Shown here: positions 12,481 through 24,013 of the stretch, piece by piece
Layout: the number at the start of each line of letters is the position of its first letter
Numbering within the stretch: position 1 is the stretch's first letter
Assembly (NCBI RefSeq): GCF_029168945.1
Contig: NC_083602.1
Location: 13,327,850 to 13,391,849, forward strand
Origin: Cannabis sativa
Lineage: Eukaryota; Streptophyta; Magnoliopsida; Rosales; Cannabaceae
Length of the DNA: 64,000 bases
Direction of reading: 5' to 3'
The notes under the pieces: generated by a model
Told to the model about the DNA's origin: nothing
Seen by the model: the letters and a program-made list of their open reading frames with translations, nothing else
Databases searched by the model: none
Made by a program: the position numbers and the translations under genes

Positions 12481-13187
12481 CCAGTCGGTTTGTCGTCATT
12501 ATTACTTGGTTGTGGTACTGGCTCGAGATTGCTTTCTGGTATGCCTTCTTTTTTGCCTGTGCATTCTACCACAAAGTCAGCCAAGGCTTGGCCTTTGATA
12601 GCTGTTCGGGGTTGGAAGTTGATTTCGTACTGATCCAATTCTACCGCCCACTTGAGTAACAGTCCAGAGGCATCTGGCTTTTGCAGTATTTGTCGTAATG
12701 GTTGGTCGGTGTATACCTGAACAGGGTGAGCTTGGAAATAAGGCCTTAGCTTCCTTGTTGCTAGAATAAGGCAGTAGGCGAGCTTTTCTATCAACGTATA
12801 TTGGCCCTCGGCCTCGATGAGTCTCTTACTAATGTAATTGACTGGGTGTTGTACGCTGTTCTCTTCTCTGATTAGCACGGTACTTACAGCATGCTCCATG
12901 ACAGCTAGGTATATCCCCAGCTCCTCTCCGTCCAGAGGTTTAGAAAGTACGGGAGGTTTTGCGAGTTGTGCCTTTAAATCTTGAAAAGCTCTTTCACATT
13001 CTTCTGTCCATTCAAACTTTTTGTTTCCTCGCAGGATGTTGAAGAATGGAACACATTTGTCCGTTGATTTTGATACGAATCTACTAAGTACGGCGATTCG
13101 ACCAGTTAGGCTTTGCACCTCTTTGGTTTTTGTTGGCGAGTTCATATCCAGGAGGGCTTGGATTTTTTTTGGATTGGCTTCAATTCC
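12481..13187 (-). pseudogene. T1 RNase H (first) and RT thumb/connection
   Basis: The frame 13145-12339 carries the end of the RT region ('FNILRGNKKFEWTEECERAF') and a standard retroelement RNase H module, with 'YISKRLIEAEGQYTLIEKL' and 'YTDQPLRQIL' motifs. The first catalytic aspartate of the usual 'D-A-S' motif is not obvious: the frame reads LAVMEHAVST there, so the domain may be inactive, as is known for the connection domain of Tat-type elements. The domain adjoins the archaeal-type RNase H. Confidence 0.8.
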
Positions 13188-13930
13188 TCAGGCATTGACG
13201 ATGAAGCCTAGAAACTTTCCCGAGCTGACTCCAAAGGAGCAATTTAAGGGATTTAGTTTCATGTTGTATTTCATGAGGACTTTGAAACATTCGTCCAGGT
13301 CGTCTATGTGCCCCCCAACCTTTCTGGATTTGACGAGCATGTCATCCACGTACACTTCAATATTTCTGTCGATCTTGTCTTTAAACATCTTGTTTACCAA
13401 TCTTTGGTACGTAGCTCCAGCGTTTTTTAGACCAAACGGCATGACTTTGTAGCAATAGAGACCCATATCTCTTCGGAAACTTGTATGTTCTTGGTCTGGC
13501 GGATGCATTTTGATTTGGTTGTAGCCTGAATAAGCATCCATGAAGCTTAAAATTTTGTGCCCGGCTGTTGCGTCTACGAGCTGATCGATCCTTGGAAGTG
13601 GAAAACAATCTTTAGGGCATGCTTTGTTGAGGTTTGTGAAATCAATACAGACTCGCCATTTCTTGTTTGGCTTGGGCACAAGTACGGGATTCGCGACACA
13701 AGCCGGGTAAAAAGCTTCAATTATGAAGTTGTTGTTGCGCAGCTTTTCAACTTCATCTTTCAGGGCTACTGCTCGTTCTTTATCCAGCAGTCTTCATTTT
13801 TGCTGAATTGGCCAGATGTTAGGATCGATATTCAGGATGTGTGAAATAATAGAAGGGTCGATTCCGACCATATCCGCATGTGACCAAGAAAAAACATCTA
13901 GGTTTGCTCTCAGAAATTTTATCAACTCTG
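13188..13930 (-). pseudogene. T1 reverse transcriptase
   Basis: The RT core is in the frame 13679-13188: 'WRVCIDFTNLNKACPKD', 'LSFMDAYSGYNQI', 'MPFGLKNAGATYQ' and the catalytic YVDD at residues 110-113. The upstream part (about 13930-13680) continues in phase with at least one stop. The core ends with a TGA at 13188-13190 where related elements have Arg, consistent with a CGA-to-TGA transition. Sense continues below it into the RNase H frame. Confidence 0.92.
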
Positions 13931-13933
13931 ATT

Positions 13934-14090
13934 TTACTTTGAGCAACAAACCCTTTCAATTTTTAGCTTTTTGGCCGGGATAGCTGGATTGATCTCGATC
14001 TCTTCTAATTCTTCCAGAGGTCCAACATTGTTGCTTAGGTCCCTAAGTCGAGGATCCACATCTTCATCCTCGCCTTCCTTGGAAAGTTTC
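13934..14090 (-). pseudogene. T1 protease-RT linker
   Basis: This is a low-identity acidic linker in the frame 14164-13934 ('DEDVDPRLRDLSNN...LEELEEIEI'), characteristic of the stretch between protease and RT in Tat elements. It changes phase relative to the protease frame near 14095 and to RT near 13930. No catalytic motif. Confidence 0.6.
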
Positions 14091-14672
14091 CTACTCGAGA
14101 ATATTTTTTCCCTTGTCTGGGCTATGGCTGGAGGATATTTCCTTCTTAGCCTTGGCCACTGCAAGGTTGTAACATTCCTGAGCAGATTGCTGGTTCCCTC
14201 TACGACACCCTACCCAATTCTTTGTTGGGAACTTCAGGCACGAGTGAAATATTGATGTGACAGCTTTTAAGTTATACAGGGCTGGTCGGCCAAGCGTTAC
14301 GTTAAAGGCTGAAGGAACATCCAATATTAGGAACTGTGCCATGATAGTTATGCTCGTCGGAGCTTGTCCAACAGTGAGGGGTAGCCAGATTTGTCCTAAA
14401 GGTGCAACTCCTTGACCGGAGAAACCATAGACAGGCTGGAGGCATGTAGTTAGATCCTTGAGTTGGAGCCCCATCTTCTCGTAAGCAGTTTTGAACAAAA
14501 TGTTTGAAGAAGCTCCATTATCAATCACGGCTCTAGCCATCATTTTATTTGCTATCTGGACTTCCACGACTAGCGAGTCGTTGTGTAGAAATCTAATCTT
14601 GACAGCATCTTCATCGTTGAAAGTTATGGTTGACTCTCCTGCTCGTGGAACTTTGGGCTTCCTTTCTTCCAC
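14091..14672 (-). pseudogene. T1 aspartic protease
   Basis: The retroelement protease processes the Gag-Pol polyprotein. The active-site motif reads D51-N-G-A-S-S, followed by 'NILF' and, further on, 'LGRPALYNLKAVTS', typical of Tat elements. The frame is 193 codons; the tail after about residue 150 is in the wrong phase relative to the linker, indicating a frameshift. It lies between the gag C-terminus (upstream, higher coordinates) and the RT. Confidence 0.88.
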
Positions 14673-14699
14673 GGCCAGGATAACTTCTTCTTGCTCGTG

Positions 14700-17241
14700 C
14701 TAAACTATCTGGGCATACCTCTCTCGAGCTTTGCCTGAATCTCCAGCGATGTGCGGGCCTCCAATAATGATTGTAAGTGACCATTTACGGGTAGAGGTAG
14801 CAGATCCTGGTTGTTTTGACCTTGGTTGGTCTTGACATACTTCTTCAGGTGCGGGTTGTTTTTCTTGATCAAAAATTCAATTTCCCGCTTCAGATTATAA
14901 CATTCTGGTGTCGTGGCCGTAGTCTCCGTGGAGCCGACAAAATTTTGTCATGTCCCTTTTATTGGTATCTTTCTTCATGGGCCCGGGCTTTCTGTACGGA
15001 ATTAGCGATTGAGTTGCCATATACACACTCTTCATATCTTCGGTTAGAATAGTGAACACAGTGTGTTTGGCATGATCACGGGGAGTTTGTCTGGATTTGT
15101 CGGTGAACTTTCCTTTCTTCCTGTTTTCTTGCTTGTGGTTGTTGCTTGAACGCTTGTCACTTGAATTGTTGGAATAATTGGGAAGTTGGCGGATGTTCCA
15201 GTGGAAGGAGCTTTTGCTTTGCCCGGCTTTTGTTCACCTTTTGCCAGTTGAATGGCTTCTTCGAGCTTGATGAAGCCTTCAGCTCAGTCAAGGAAATCAC
15301 TCATTGAGTCTACCGGCCCGTTCTTCCTTATATCTTTCCATAGTTCACCAAGGACTTCAATGCCCCCCAGTATCGCGGATAACTTTCCATCCTCGGTTAC
15401 CCGCGAGACTTTGGTCACTTTCGTCATGAATTTACTAATGTACGCTCGGAGTGGCTCACTTGGTCGTTGCTTTACTTCGACCAAATCTCCCAAATGCAAT
15501 GGGAGCTGACGTGAGGAAGAGAATTGCGCATGGAATTCTGAAGAAAAGATTTTCCATGAACTAAACTTTCCAGGAGCCAACTTGAAATACCATTGCTATG
15601 TGGCTTTTGACAGAGTGGCGGGGAAGATTCTGCAGCATACGTCCCCCCGTACTCCTTGTAAATCCATTTGCATCTCAAAGTACTTGAGATGGGAAAGAGG
15701 ATCTTCTCTTGCAGTATACATCTTCCATGTTGGCATTTTGAACTTGTGAGGCAGTGGCAGGAGATTGATCTCTGGTGAGAAGGGAGTTCCGCGAGCGCGG
15801 TCTACTCAAGATCATTTTTACGCTGTCCGGCCATGCCATGAAACATATTTTTCAACTCGTCAAGCTGGACCTGTACGGCTGGGCTGACCTGCTCGGCATT
15901 TTGGTCAACTTGGATTACGTCAGCATCTTTCTGAGCGGGGATTTGAGTATGGGTTCTGGGTTGCACGATCATTGTAGTATTCTGCTCGTCTGTTCCCCTA
16001 CTTCTATTTAGATCGTTCCTTAGGTCATGGGTTGTTTCCAACCTATCGAACACAGAAGAGCCTGGTTGCCTTAGCGATTGATTCGCTTGGTTGACAGGCG
16101 GAATAACACTATTATTCTGGTTGGATCCATCAGGTATGGCTCCTCCTGATGAATTCCCGAACAAGGTCTGCCCGCCTACCTCTTGGCCCACGAGCGGAAC
16201 TCGTGACTAGGGATTGGGCGGCTGACCATTAGTTGTCTGGGAAGTATTCATTGTCGGGTCATCCTCCGTTTCCCCCAGGGGAATGACGTTCGGCATTTTC
16301 TGACCTACAATGTAACATCCCCGCTTCAAGCCTCTATTGGGCCCTTACACCCACGGAATAATGGCTCTTATACACGAGTACGTCACTCTGGCTGCTGCAT
16401 GGACTGATGACTGGCCCTACAGACCAACACGAGTGTTTCCAGCGTGCTTTGTCCTCACTCGTACGCTTCCTGGGAAAACTTTTCAGGAGGTCACCCATCC
16501 TGAAATTGCTCCCAAGTCAAGCTCGCTTAACTGTGGAGTTCTTTCGAGATGGGCTACCGAAAAACAAAATGCACCTTGTTGATATACGTAGTACAAATCA
16601 ATCCATTTAAGCCCTCTTCAACTGTGTAGTCCCATACCTACACAGTCTCAGAATCATCCCACTTGACCTTCCCTAGGCGGTGTGGGATTGCACAGCTTAC
16701 CCGGTGTTTCTCGTTACGGATCATGGGACTACTGACTGTCACATACAATCTGGTAGGCTCTTCGTATCAGCACAGTAGCTTTCCGACTACGATCTTCGAT
16801 CTCTGCATGGTGAGCCCTTAATGCCTCCATCTCTTTGTCTCTCCATTCAGCGAACATACGCCTTTGTTCGTCAAATGCGAGATTTACTGCGGCACGCAGT
16901 TCATCTTGATCATGATGCAGAGTGTTGCTATGACTCTGCATGAGTCCGAGCGTGACACGGAGATTTTTCAATTCAGTTACGTCTCCGATGGTCGTCTGGG
17001 CGTTGGTTCCAGGCCGAATAATCGTGTTATGAATGCCCTGGTTGTGTGCGGAACTGTTATTACCAGTCTCTTGCACACCATGCACAGTTTCAGTAGTAGG
17101 AGCTGTTTCACCATTCACCACGCTTCCCGTCTGTCCAGGATTGACAGCAGGCGGAACCCTTGAACTCCTTGGGTTCTGTAATGTCGGATCCAGCGTCTGT
17201 GAATTTGTTGGGTGAGACAGGCCTCTACGAGTTTGCACCAT
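14700..17241 (-). pseudogene. T1 gag, broken by a Cassandra-like LTR and frameshifts
   Basis: Gag starts at 17241 (MVQTRRG...), 35 nt inside the primer site. The N-terminal part runs to about 16749, where a 433-bp solo LTR is inserted. Gag resumes at 16305 and continues with a TAG near 16207. The core is split over the frames 16191-15802, 15678-15472 and 15580-15284 ('FSSEFHAQF', 'EPLRAYISKF'). The C-terminal part around 14947-14860 shows a CRLHGDYGHDT...ECYNL motif, a zinc-knuckle-like segment typical of Tat gag, split by a frameshift. No intact Gag can be made. Confidence 0.85.
16311..16743 (-). mobile_element. Cassandra-like solo LTR carrying a 5S rRNA-like domain
   Basis: A 433-bp TG...CA unit (minus strand TGTGACAG...GATGTTACA) is flanked by a perfect 5-bp duplication TACAA (16306-16310 and 16744-16748). 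On the minus strand it contains a 5S rRNA-like stretch at about 16554-16484: GAACTCCACAGTTAAGCGAG, then GGATGGGTGACCTCCTG. These correspond to box A (16532-16521) and box C (16500-16484) of the internal RNA polymerase III promoter. 5S-bearing LTRs define the Cassandra TRIM family. Only one LTR is present, so LTR-LTR recombination removed the rest. It has no protein-coding capacity. Confidence 0.88.
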
Positions 17242-17275
17242 CGTGTTGTGTCGAAAAGAGCAATTTGTGATCCTT

Positions 17276-17293
17276 CTCTCAATGAAAGCACCA
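17276..17293 (-). other. Primer-binding site of T1
   Basis: On the minus strand TGGTGCTTTCATTGAGAG follows the LTR after three bases. The identical 18-mer occurs in T2 at 54456-54473, in the same place relative to its gag. I do not assign the tRNA. Confidence 0.75.
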
Positions 17294-17296
17294 AAA

Positions 17297-17981
17297 TGTT
17301 GACTTCTCTTTTAGCCAACAACAATGAGTCTTTTTTACAAGCGATGAAAGATATGTCGTAATGAATATATATTAAAGCAATAATAAGACACAAGAATTTT
17401 ATAGAGGTTCAGCCCCGAGCAGTTCGGTAATAGCCTAATCCTCTCGTTATTTGTATTGACTCAAGAACAAGGAAGAAGATTCCTTTTCTTATAGCTCTTA
17501 CAACAGTATCTCTGAACATATAATTCTTAGATAATAATATAGTCTTAGCTTAGCGGCGTATCGACTTTCAATCTCTCGGGTCCCCCTGCCCAGTGAACAT
17601 TCCTCACTATTTATAGGGCTGGGAAACTTGAGGAGGAAGAGTTTCCTCTCTCGTTACAATGCGCATAAACAGAAAGATCGTGTGATCAATGCTGAATGCA
17701 AGGATCGTGGGATTGAGGATGAGTACACTGATAGTGGGATCGTGTGTATGTCGTATCCACGTAAGTTGATCCCCGAGTTATATGGATTGAGCTGATGACT
17801 CATGATGTGAAAGCTGAATTTGCTAAGTGCTGAGTGCTCTGCACGGATCGCTGAATATCTTACTAAGGATGTGCCAGCGAGGCATCCTGCTCGGTCTATC
17901 TTCCCAAGCAGATGCTCCAAGTGGACTCCACATGTCACCATTCTCGCGATGCCACGTCAGAGTGCAAAATTTGGGATAACA
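17297..17981 (-). repeat. 5' LTR of T1 (Tat type, 685 bp)
   Basis: The minus-strand LTR starts TGTTATCCCAAATTTTG at 17981 and ends GTCAACA at 17297, next to the primer site. A TATA-like box (CCCTATAAATAG, minus) lies at 17607-17618. Directly right of it (17982) the internal region of A2 resumes in register with A4 ('acttct...aggaaaag'), so T1 sits inside A2. The 3' LTR is outside the window. Confidence 0.82.
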
Positions 17982-18742
17982 ACTTCTATACATATATTTT
18001 AATTATTTAAGGAAAAGTTTTAACTATTCCGGAAAAGATAATGGCCAATGAAAGAATCTTTAGAATCAACGATGAGCGGTCTCACATAGGCTTTGTTATG
18101 CATTAGACCAGACACCTGTTGTTGAGTGGGAGTAATGAGTAAGTATCAGATTAATCCAAGAAAAGAACATTGGAATACAATCAAGTGAATCTTAAGATCA
18201 AGAAGAGGAACTATATGTTAGTCGATAAGGGTGGTATTTAATACTCTTAGACTACACCAAATCAGATTTCTAGATTCGCCTTAGTGCTAGAAAGTCTGAT
18301 GATGAGATGGTGATTACTCTGAGGGTGGAGTAGTGATTTTGGAGAAGTGTAAAAACCTATCTGAAGTCTCTAAGTCTACCAGAGAGACTGAATGTTAAAG
18401 TTGCAGGAAAGATACTTATTCAGTCTATGGAAAGTTCTATACATTTTTGGCATTGTACCAATATTTATTAACCACTAGTGTTACTTCCTAACTAACACTC
18501 AAGTAGTTGCCAAAAAGTAAAGAATCCAGTATCCCTAGAGGAGTAGACATATAGAGATGAATTTCACAATATCAAGGATTTTGTGATTAAGGAAATGTAA
18601 TGGTGGAGGAAAGGTTGTATTGAATACAACTTATCAGATCCTATTACGGAGAGTATACTACATACTGCACTTGATCTGGATATCAAGGTGTGGAGATTAT
18701 TTGAAATGCACTTTTTGTTTTATAATAGTGCAAGTGGGAGTT
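17982..18742 (+). mobile_element. A2 internal 3' end (copia RNase H remnant)
   Basis: This piece matches 40137-40883 of A4. It keeps decayed codons of a copia RT/RNase H region, such as the stretch at 18095-18135 corresponding to 'RPDxCxxVG...SRYQ' and, around 18265-18345, 'SDF...ARKS...GG'. It is full of stops. It ends with the polypurine tract 'gcaagtgggagtt' at 18730-18742 next to the 3' LTR. Confidence 0.8.
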
Positions 18743-20498
18743 TGTTGGGTTTTGTGCCCTAAATAAAATCCATTTCAATATAATCAGATTTACTAATTAA
18801 TAAAGATCAGAAATCACATTTTATGTTGCATGGTTCACATGATTTATTTTATGATTATATTTAATGTATAAATTCTATTAAGTCCAGAACATATGTATTT
18901 GTTCATGATTATAGTGTTGTCAGCACAGTGGAATATAATCATCATTATATGTTCAAAAGTTTAATTCCCTGATTGCCAGTTCACTGGATTTAGATTGGCA
19001 TGATAATCAACGATAGGAATACTTACACCTTAGATAAGTGTTATGTTCTTTCCAGGGCATTGGCAAAGTTTACCAGTATCGGATGTATGGAGTATACATT
19101 GGAAGGGACCGATATTGATCTTAGACAAGATATCATAAACTTACCGTTATATCTTTCTAAGTCAATATCAATGGTTGATCTTAGGTCTATGGATCTTAAT
19201 CCTGACATGGTGAGGTTCGATCTCAAGAGTGTTAGTTGTATTCTTTGATTTGTTAGTTAAGCCTACCTTTTGGTCTGGGTGATACGTACATTTTGGGAAC
19301 ATGATAGTACAATCGAGTGGGAGGGCTAAACATAGATATGGAATCTATAGCTTCTATAAGTTTTTAGAAGTGAAATGATGATTTCCTTCGAGCTTGGCTA
19401 AATAGAGATAAATGATTGAGATCTCATTTCAGTAATTACATTAGTTTACTGAAATATCATTTATAAGTAGCTAAGTGTTTTAAGGATAAAATACATTGAA
19501 GGGTAGAACGGTAAATTTATCCCTATTCAGTGTAGATCATATATAGAGGATCATTGACTATTAGGATTGTAACACTGGATAATCATAACGTACCTATATT
19601 GTGGTATATATCGAGCGTTCTATATAACTGAGAGTGTATTCAATTCTAAGTTCTATAGTGGTTCAATGAGGAATTAATAAGTTAGTGGATTTACTTGGTG
19701 AATTCTAGATCTACTTATTGAAAGCTCGGTTATATAGGCCCATGGTCCCCTCAGTAGCTGAGATAATACTGCTTGCAGACTCAGTTAATTGATTTTAATT
19801 AATCAATTATAATTCTAAAATTAGACTATGTCTTATTTAAGAATTTTCACTAAGCAAGGGCTTAATTGTGAAGAAAAGAGGTTTTGGGGTCAATTTATTA
19901 ATTAAGAGACTTTGTATGGTCTAATTAATAAAATACATAGATGACAATTTTATTTAGAGATTGACTCACTTAAGTGTACGGCCAAGTGTGTTTATTTTGT
20001 CCAATATTTTATTCTTTTTTAATCCATATAATTCAACCCTACGCCCTAGTTGAAACACTATAAAAGGAACATGATACTCTCATCTCATCCACTTGAGACT
20101 TTGTCAAACTTTTGTCAACTTGACTATTCAACCAAACCTAGATGAGAGAGTTCCTTCCTTAGTGTTTCAAACCTCCTTCATTGTTCTTCACTTATTCGAA
20201 CCCTTAGTGATGAGTGCCATGCCCACACATAGCAAGTCAAGTATTCAATCATAGTGAGTAAGACAATGGTAACCAAACCCGAAGGAGAGAAAGAGATCCA
20301 AGTTCAGATCTTGATAATGCTCTATTACAGAAAGGAATCAAGGGCTAGAGATCTTGAACGAAAGGAGTCATATTATTCCGCTACAATCAATGTAAGGTTT
20401 TCTTAACCCTTATGTGTTTATTCCATTGTTTTAGAGAATTCATATTTTGGATGTTAATTCAACATACTTGTTAGTAAATCTAGATCCTGGTAAAATAT
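18743..20498 (+). repeat. 3' LTR of A2, main part
   Basis: The LTR starts TGTTGGGTTTTGTGCCC after a polypurine tract and runs to 20498, where A3 begins. Its last eight bases (TCCCAACA) lie at 53221-53228, on the other side of A3; with them the LTR is 1764 bp. The five bases AATAT before A3 are repeated after it. TATAAAAG at 20059-20066 is a likely promoter box. It is the most divergent family-A LTR here. Confidence 0.92.
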
Positions 20499-22410
20499 TG
20501 TTGGGTTTTATGCCCTAAATAAAACTCTTTACAATCTGATTAGTTATCAATATAAGAAATTTGAAGTGATTGATGTTTGCATGAATTTTACATGCTAATG
20601 GTTTAATATGTTTATTACATTCACACACACAAAATCAGTTAAATCCAGATCATATGTTTATTCACAATTACAGTATCCTCAACACAGTGGAAAGTCATTG
20701 TGATCATATGAATAAAAAGACTTGGTCCCTGTTTCATCAGTGTTATTGGATTTACACTAATGTGATAATCAGCAATGATGTATAATTACACTTGGAGTAA
20801 GTGTTATGTTCTTTCCAGGACATTAGTAAAGTATACTAGTTTCGAATGTATGGAGTATACATTGGACTGGACCGATATTGCAACTAAGTTAAGATATTAC
20901 AAACTTACCGTTATACATATCTTTCCAAGTCAATATCAATAGTTGATCTTAAGATTAAAAGAATTTAAATCCTGATATGCTTAGGCTCAACTCAGGAGTG
21001 CTATTCATGTTCTTTGATTTATTAGTTAAGCCTACTTTTGGGTCAGGGTGATACGTATATTTTGGGAACATGATAGTATGATTGAGTAGGAGTGCTGAAC
21101 ATAAATATGGAATCTATAGCTTCTACTGGTGTATAGAAGTCAAGTGATGATTCCCTTCGAGCTTAGAAAATAGAAGTAAATGGATGAGCTCTTGTTTAAC
21201 TGACTAATTATTAGATCACTAAACACCATTTACAGGTAGCTAAGTGTTTTAAGGGGCAAAATACATTGATAGGTGAGAACGGTAAAGAAATCCCATCTCG
21301 ATGTAGATCATCTATATAGAGGATCTTTAAATCACAATAAGATTATAACAATGGTTAAATGAGATAGCATATTGATATCGTGGAACATACAATATGCTCT
21401 ATATAAGTCTGAGAGTGCAATTCTAAGTTCTAAGAGTGAATTTAACGAAGAATTAATAAGTAGAAATTTACTTGGTAAATTTGGTTCACTTATTGGAAGC
21501 TCAGCATATAGATCCATGGTCCCCATTCTAGTTGAGAATATTCTGCTTGTAAGACTCATTAATTGATTCGTGATTGATCAATTATAATTCTAAAGTTAGA
21601 CTATGTCTAATTTTATGAATTTTCACTAAGCAGGGGTGAAATTGTAAAGAAAAGAGATTCTAGGTTTATTTATTTATTAATGGACTTTATATGTCTAATT
21701 AATAATTAAAATAAATGACAATATTATTTAATAATCTATTTTAGTTATTAAATAATTAGTTTTGGCATTTAAAAGGTTAGAATTGGAAAATTGGCGTTTT
21801 TGAGAAAATAGAGATAAAATTTGATAAAACTGCAAAATCAAGTGAGGCCCACTATAACACCATGGCCGGCCACTTATTAAGGGTTTTTCAAATTAATTTT
21901 TTCATTATTTTAATGCCAAATAATTCCTAATCTAAACCTAGTAGTTGCCTATAAATAGAAAGTGATGGCTCACTCACAACACATGCTTTCACAAGTTTTC
22001 ACAAGCCTTTCTGACAGAAATTTCTCTCTTCAGAAAAACTGAGCCTTCCCCACTTTCTATACCTGGCCGAAATCCCTATTCTCTTTTCTCCTTCATCAAT
22101 TTCGAACCCTAGTGAAAGAGTAAGTGCCCACACACAGCAAGCAGTAACTCAATCATAGATTGGAAGACTGTGAAGGATCAAACTTGAAGAAGAAGGACAT
22201 TCGGGCTCAGATCTTGATTATACTCTGCTACAGAAAGGATACAAGGGTTAGAGATCTGAGTGGAAGGAGACATTAATTCCGCTGCATCAATGTAAGGTTT
22301 TCTTAACTTTATATGTGTTTAATTTATCGTTTTAGAAAGTTCATATTTAGGGTGTTTAAACAACATACTTGTGAGTAGATCTAAGATCCTGGTAAAATAA
22401 ATTTCCAACA
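20499..22410 (+). repeat. 5' LTR of A3 (1912 bp)
   Basis: It begins TGTTGGGTTTTATGCCC directly after A2's LTR and ends TTTCCAACA before the primer site. A TATA-like box TATAAATA lies at 21950-21957. It pairs with the split 3' LTR 44870-53215. Short frames at 21332 and 21372 recur in the other LTR and are not genes. Confidence 0.95.
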
Positions 22411-22412
22411 AA

Positions 22413-22424
22413 TGGCCTCAGAGC
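22413..22424 (+). other. Primer-binding site of A3
   Basis: TGGCCTCAGAGC, two bases after the LTR, matches the initiator-Met tRNA primer site at 10 of 12 positions and is identical to that of A1. Confidence 0.82.
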
Positions 22425-23919
22425 CATGGTAATTGATTTACTTGCATTAAATTTGGACTTTAAAACGATTGTTTGTTTATTTTTTTGGATGGTATCATGT
22501 TGTATTGAGTGTTATTTGATGATTGATTGGTGTTTGTGAATTTTTCGTTAAAAATAATTGAATATCTGTTTCTGGAATTATTTTAATTGGATAGTATGAA
22601 AAAAAATTAAGCAAGTTACTTTTTTACAGAACTCAATTTCGATTTAATTTGAATTAGTTATGATTTTTTGAAGATTTGGAAAAATCGGAGTTGTGCTGAA
22701 ATTTTTCTACGATCGCGAAAACTGTCCGTACAGCTCGCAATTTTTTCGTTTTTCTTCGTTTTTTCATGCTTTTTCATGGAATTAACTTTCGATTTTTTGT
22801 GTAGTTCTGTATTTATACTATTACTATTCCTAATTCAATTCTAATTATCATTTTGAATTAATTTAATATTTTTTAAATTTAATTCAAGATATTAGTGTAA
22901 TTTGAATTTGAAATTAGTAAATATCTATCTTTTTGCTTAATTATCTATCTTATTTTTAAATTTGATTATATCTTATCTTATTTTTAAATTTAAGTTCAGA
23001 TTTTAAATATTTTTAAATTAATTTTTTTAAAATAATTTGACCTTATTTAAATTTAAAATAAGATAACTATAATCATGTAATTTTAAATAGATGTAAGATA
23101 ATTTGCTAACTTTTAAATTTTGTTATTTTATTTATTCAAATTAAATTTAAAATCTGGAAAAGATATTTAATTTATCTTTTCTAATTTTTATTTAATTTTC
23201 ATTTATAAAATAACATTTAATTTTTAAAAGTAGTTAGCAAATTTTGAAATGATATTTAGGTTAGTTGAAACCTAATTTTTCAAAATTGTAGGTTTAATTT
23301 TAAATATTTTTTTTAAATTTCGAAATTTAAATTAATAATATTTTTTTTATTTTCGAAAATAAATAATTTTTTTTTAATTTTTTCGAAAATTAATTTTTAA
23401 TTTCATTTTATTTTTCGAAAAATAAATTAATATTATTATTTATTTTATTTTTTCAAAATTAAATATTTATTTTATTTATTTATTTAATTACTTTAATTTT
23501 CGAAATTTATTTATTTAAAATTAAATAAATCCTACTTCCAACTATCCAGCTAACCTTGTTGCAGGAGTATGTGGTTTTAGCTTGTGTGTAAGTTTTCAAA
23601 ACCTATTATTACTTGATTGCAAATAGTCATGGTTACTTTTTGCCAGATCTAATGATCTGATGGCTCCCTTGGTCAAGTTAATAATTTGTAACAGGTAAAT
23701 TTTACAATCTTCTTTCATCTGTGTATGACCTAGCAACATGATAGGATCCATCCAAGTGTGTACCTGTGTGAGCCTATGTGTTTATTTTATTATATAGATG
23801 CATATAGGTTGTTGCTAAATAAAATATCACACCATGATAGATTTTATTTAGGTCCATTTAGTTATTGGACCTATTCAATTAATAACAGTTATTTATTTTA
23901 AGGTTAAATTCCTCTCTTT

Positions 23920-24013
23920 TGGGCCTTGTGTGAGAGTTGGGAGCCATAGAAGTGGGTACGACATACTGAACCCAGCACCCCCTCACATGAACTACCCCAA
24001 TTGTGAAGGCCCA
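23920..24013 (+). promoter_or_regulatory. Conserved leader block with closing stem (A3)
   Basis: Same block as in A1 and A4: octamers TGGGCCTT and AAGGCCCA close about 94 nt. Possible inner pairs are TTGGG/CCCAA and TGTGAG/CTCACA. Proposed as structured RNA; function unknown. Confidence 0.5.

Noticed and set aside
16484..16554. A functional 5S rRNA gene
   Set aside because: Only the box A to box C part resembles 5S, with several changes, and it sits in a TG...CA unit with a 5-bp duplication. It is a 5S-derived part of an LTR.
16337..16610. Two overlapping plus-strand frames of 67-81 codons
   Set aside because: They lie inside the Cassandra-like solo LTR, antisense to its 5S-like domain, and have no protein similarity that I recognise.
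20499..22410. Tandem duplication of LTRs at 18743-22410
   Set aside because: The AATAT duplication and the displaced LTR end at 53221 show insertion of A3 into A2's LTR rather than a tandem array.
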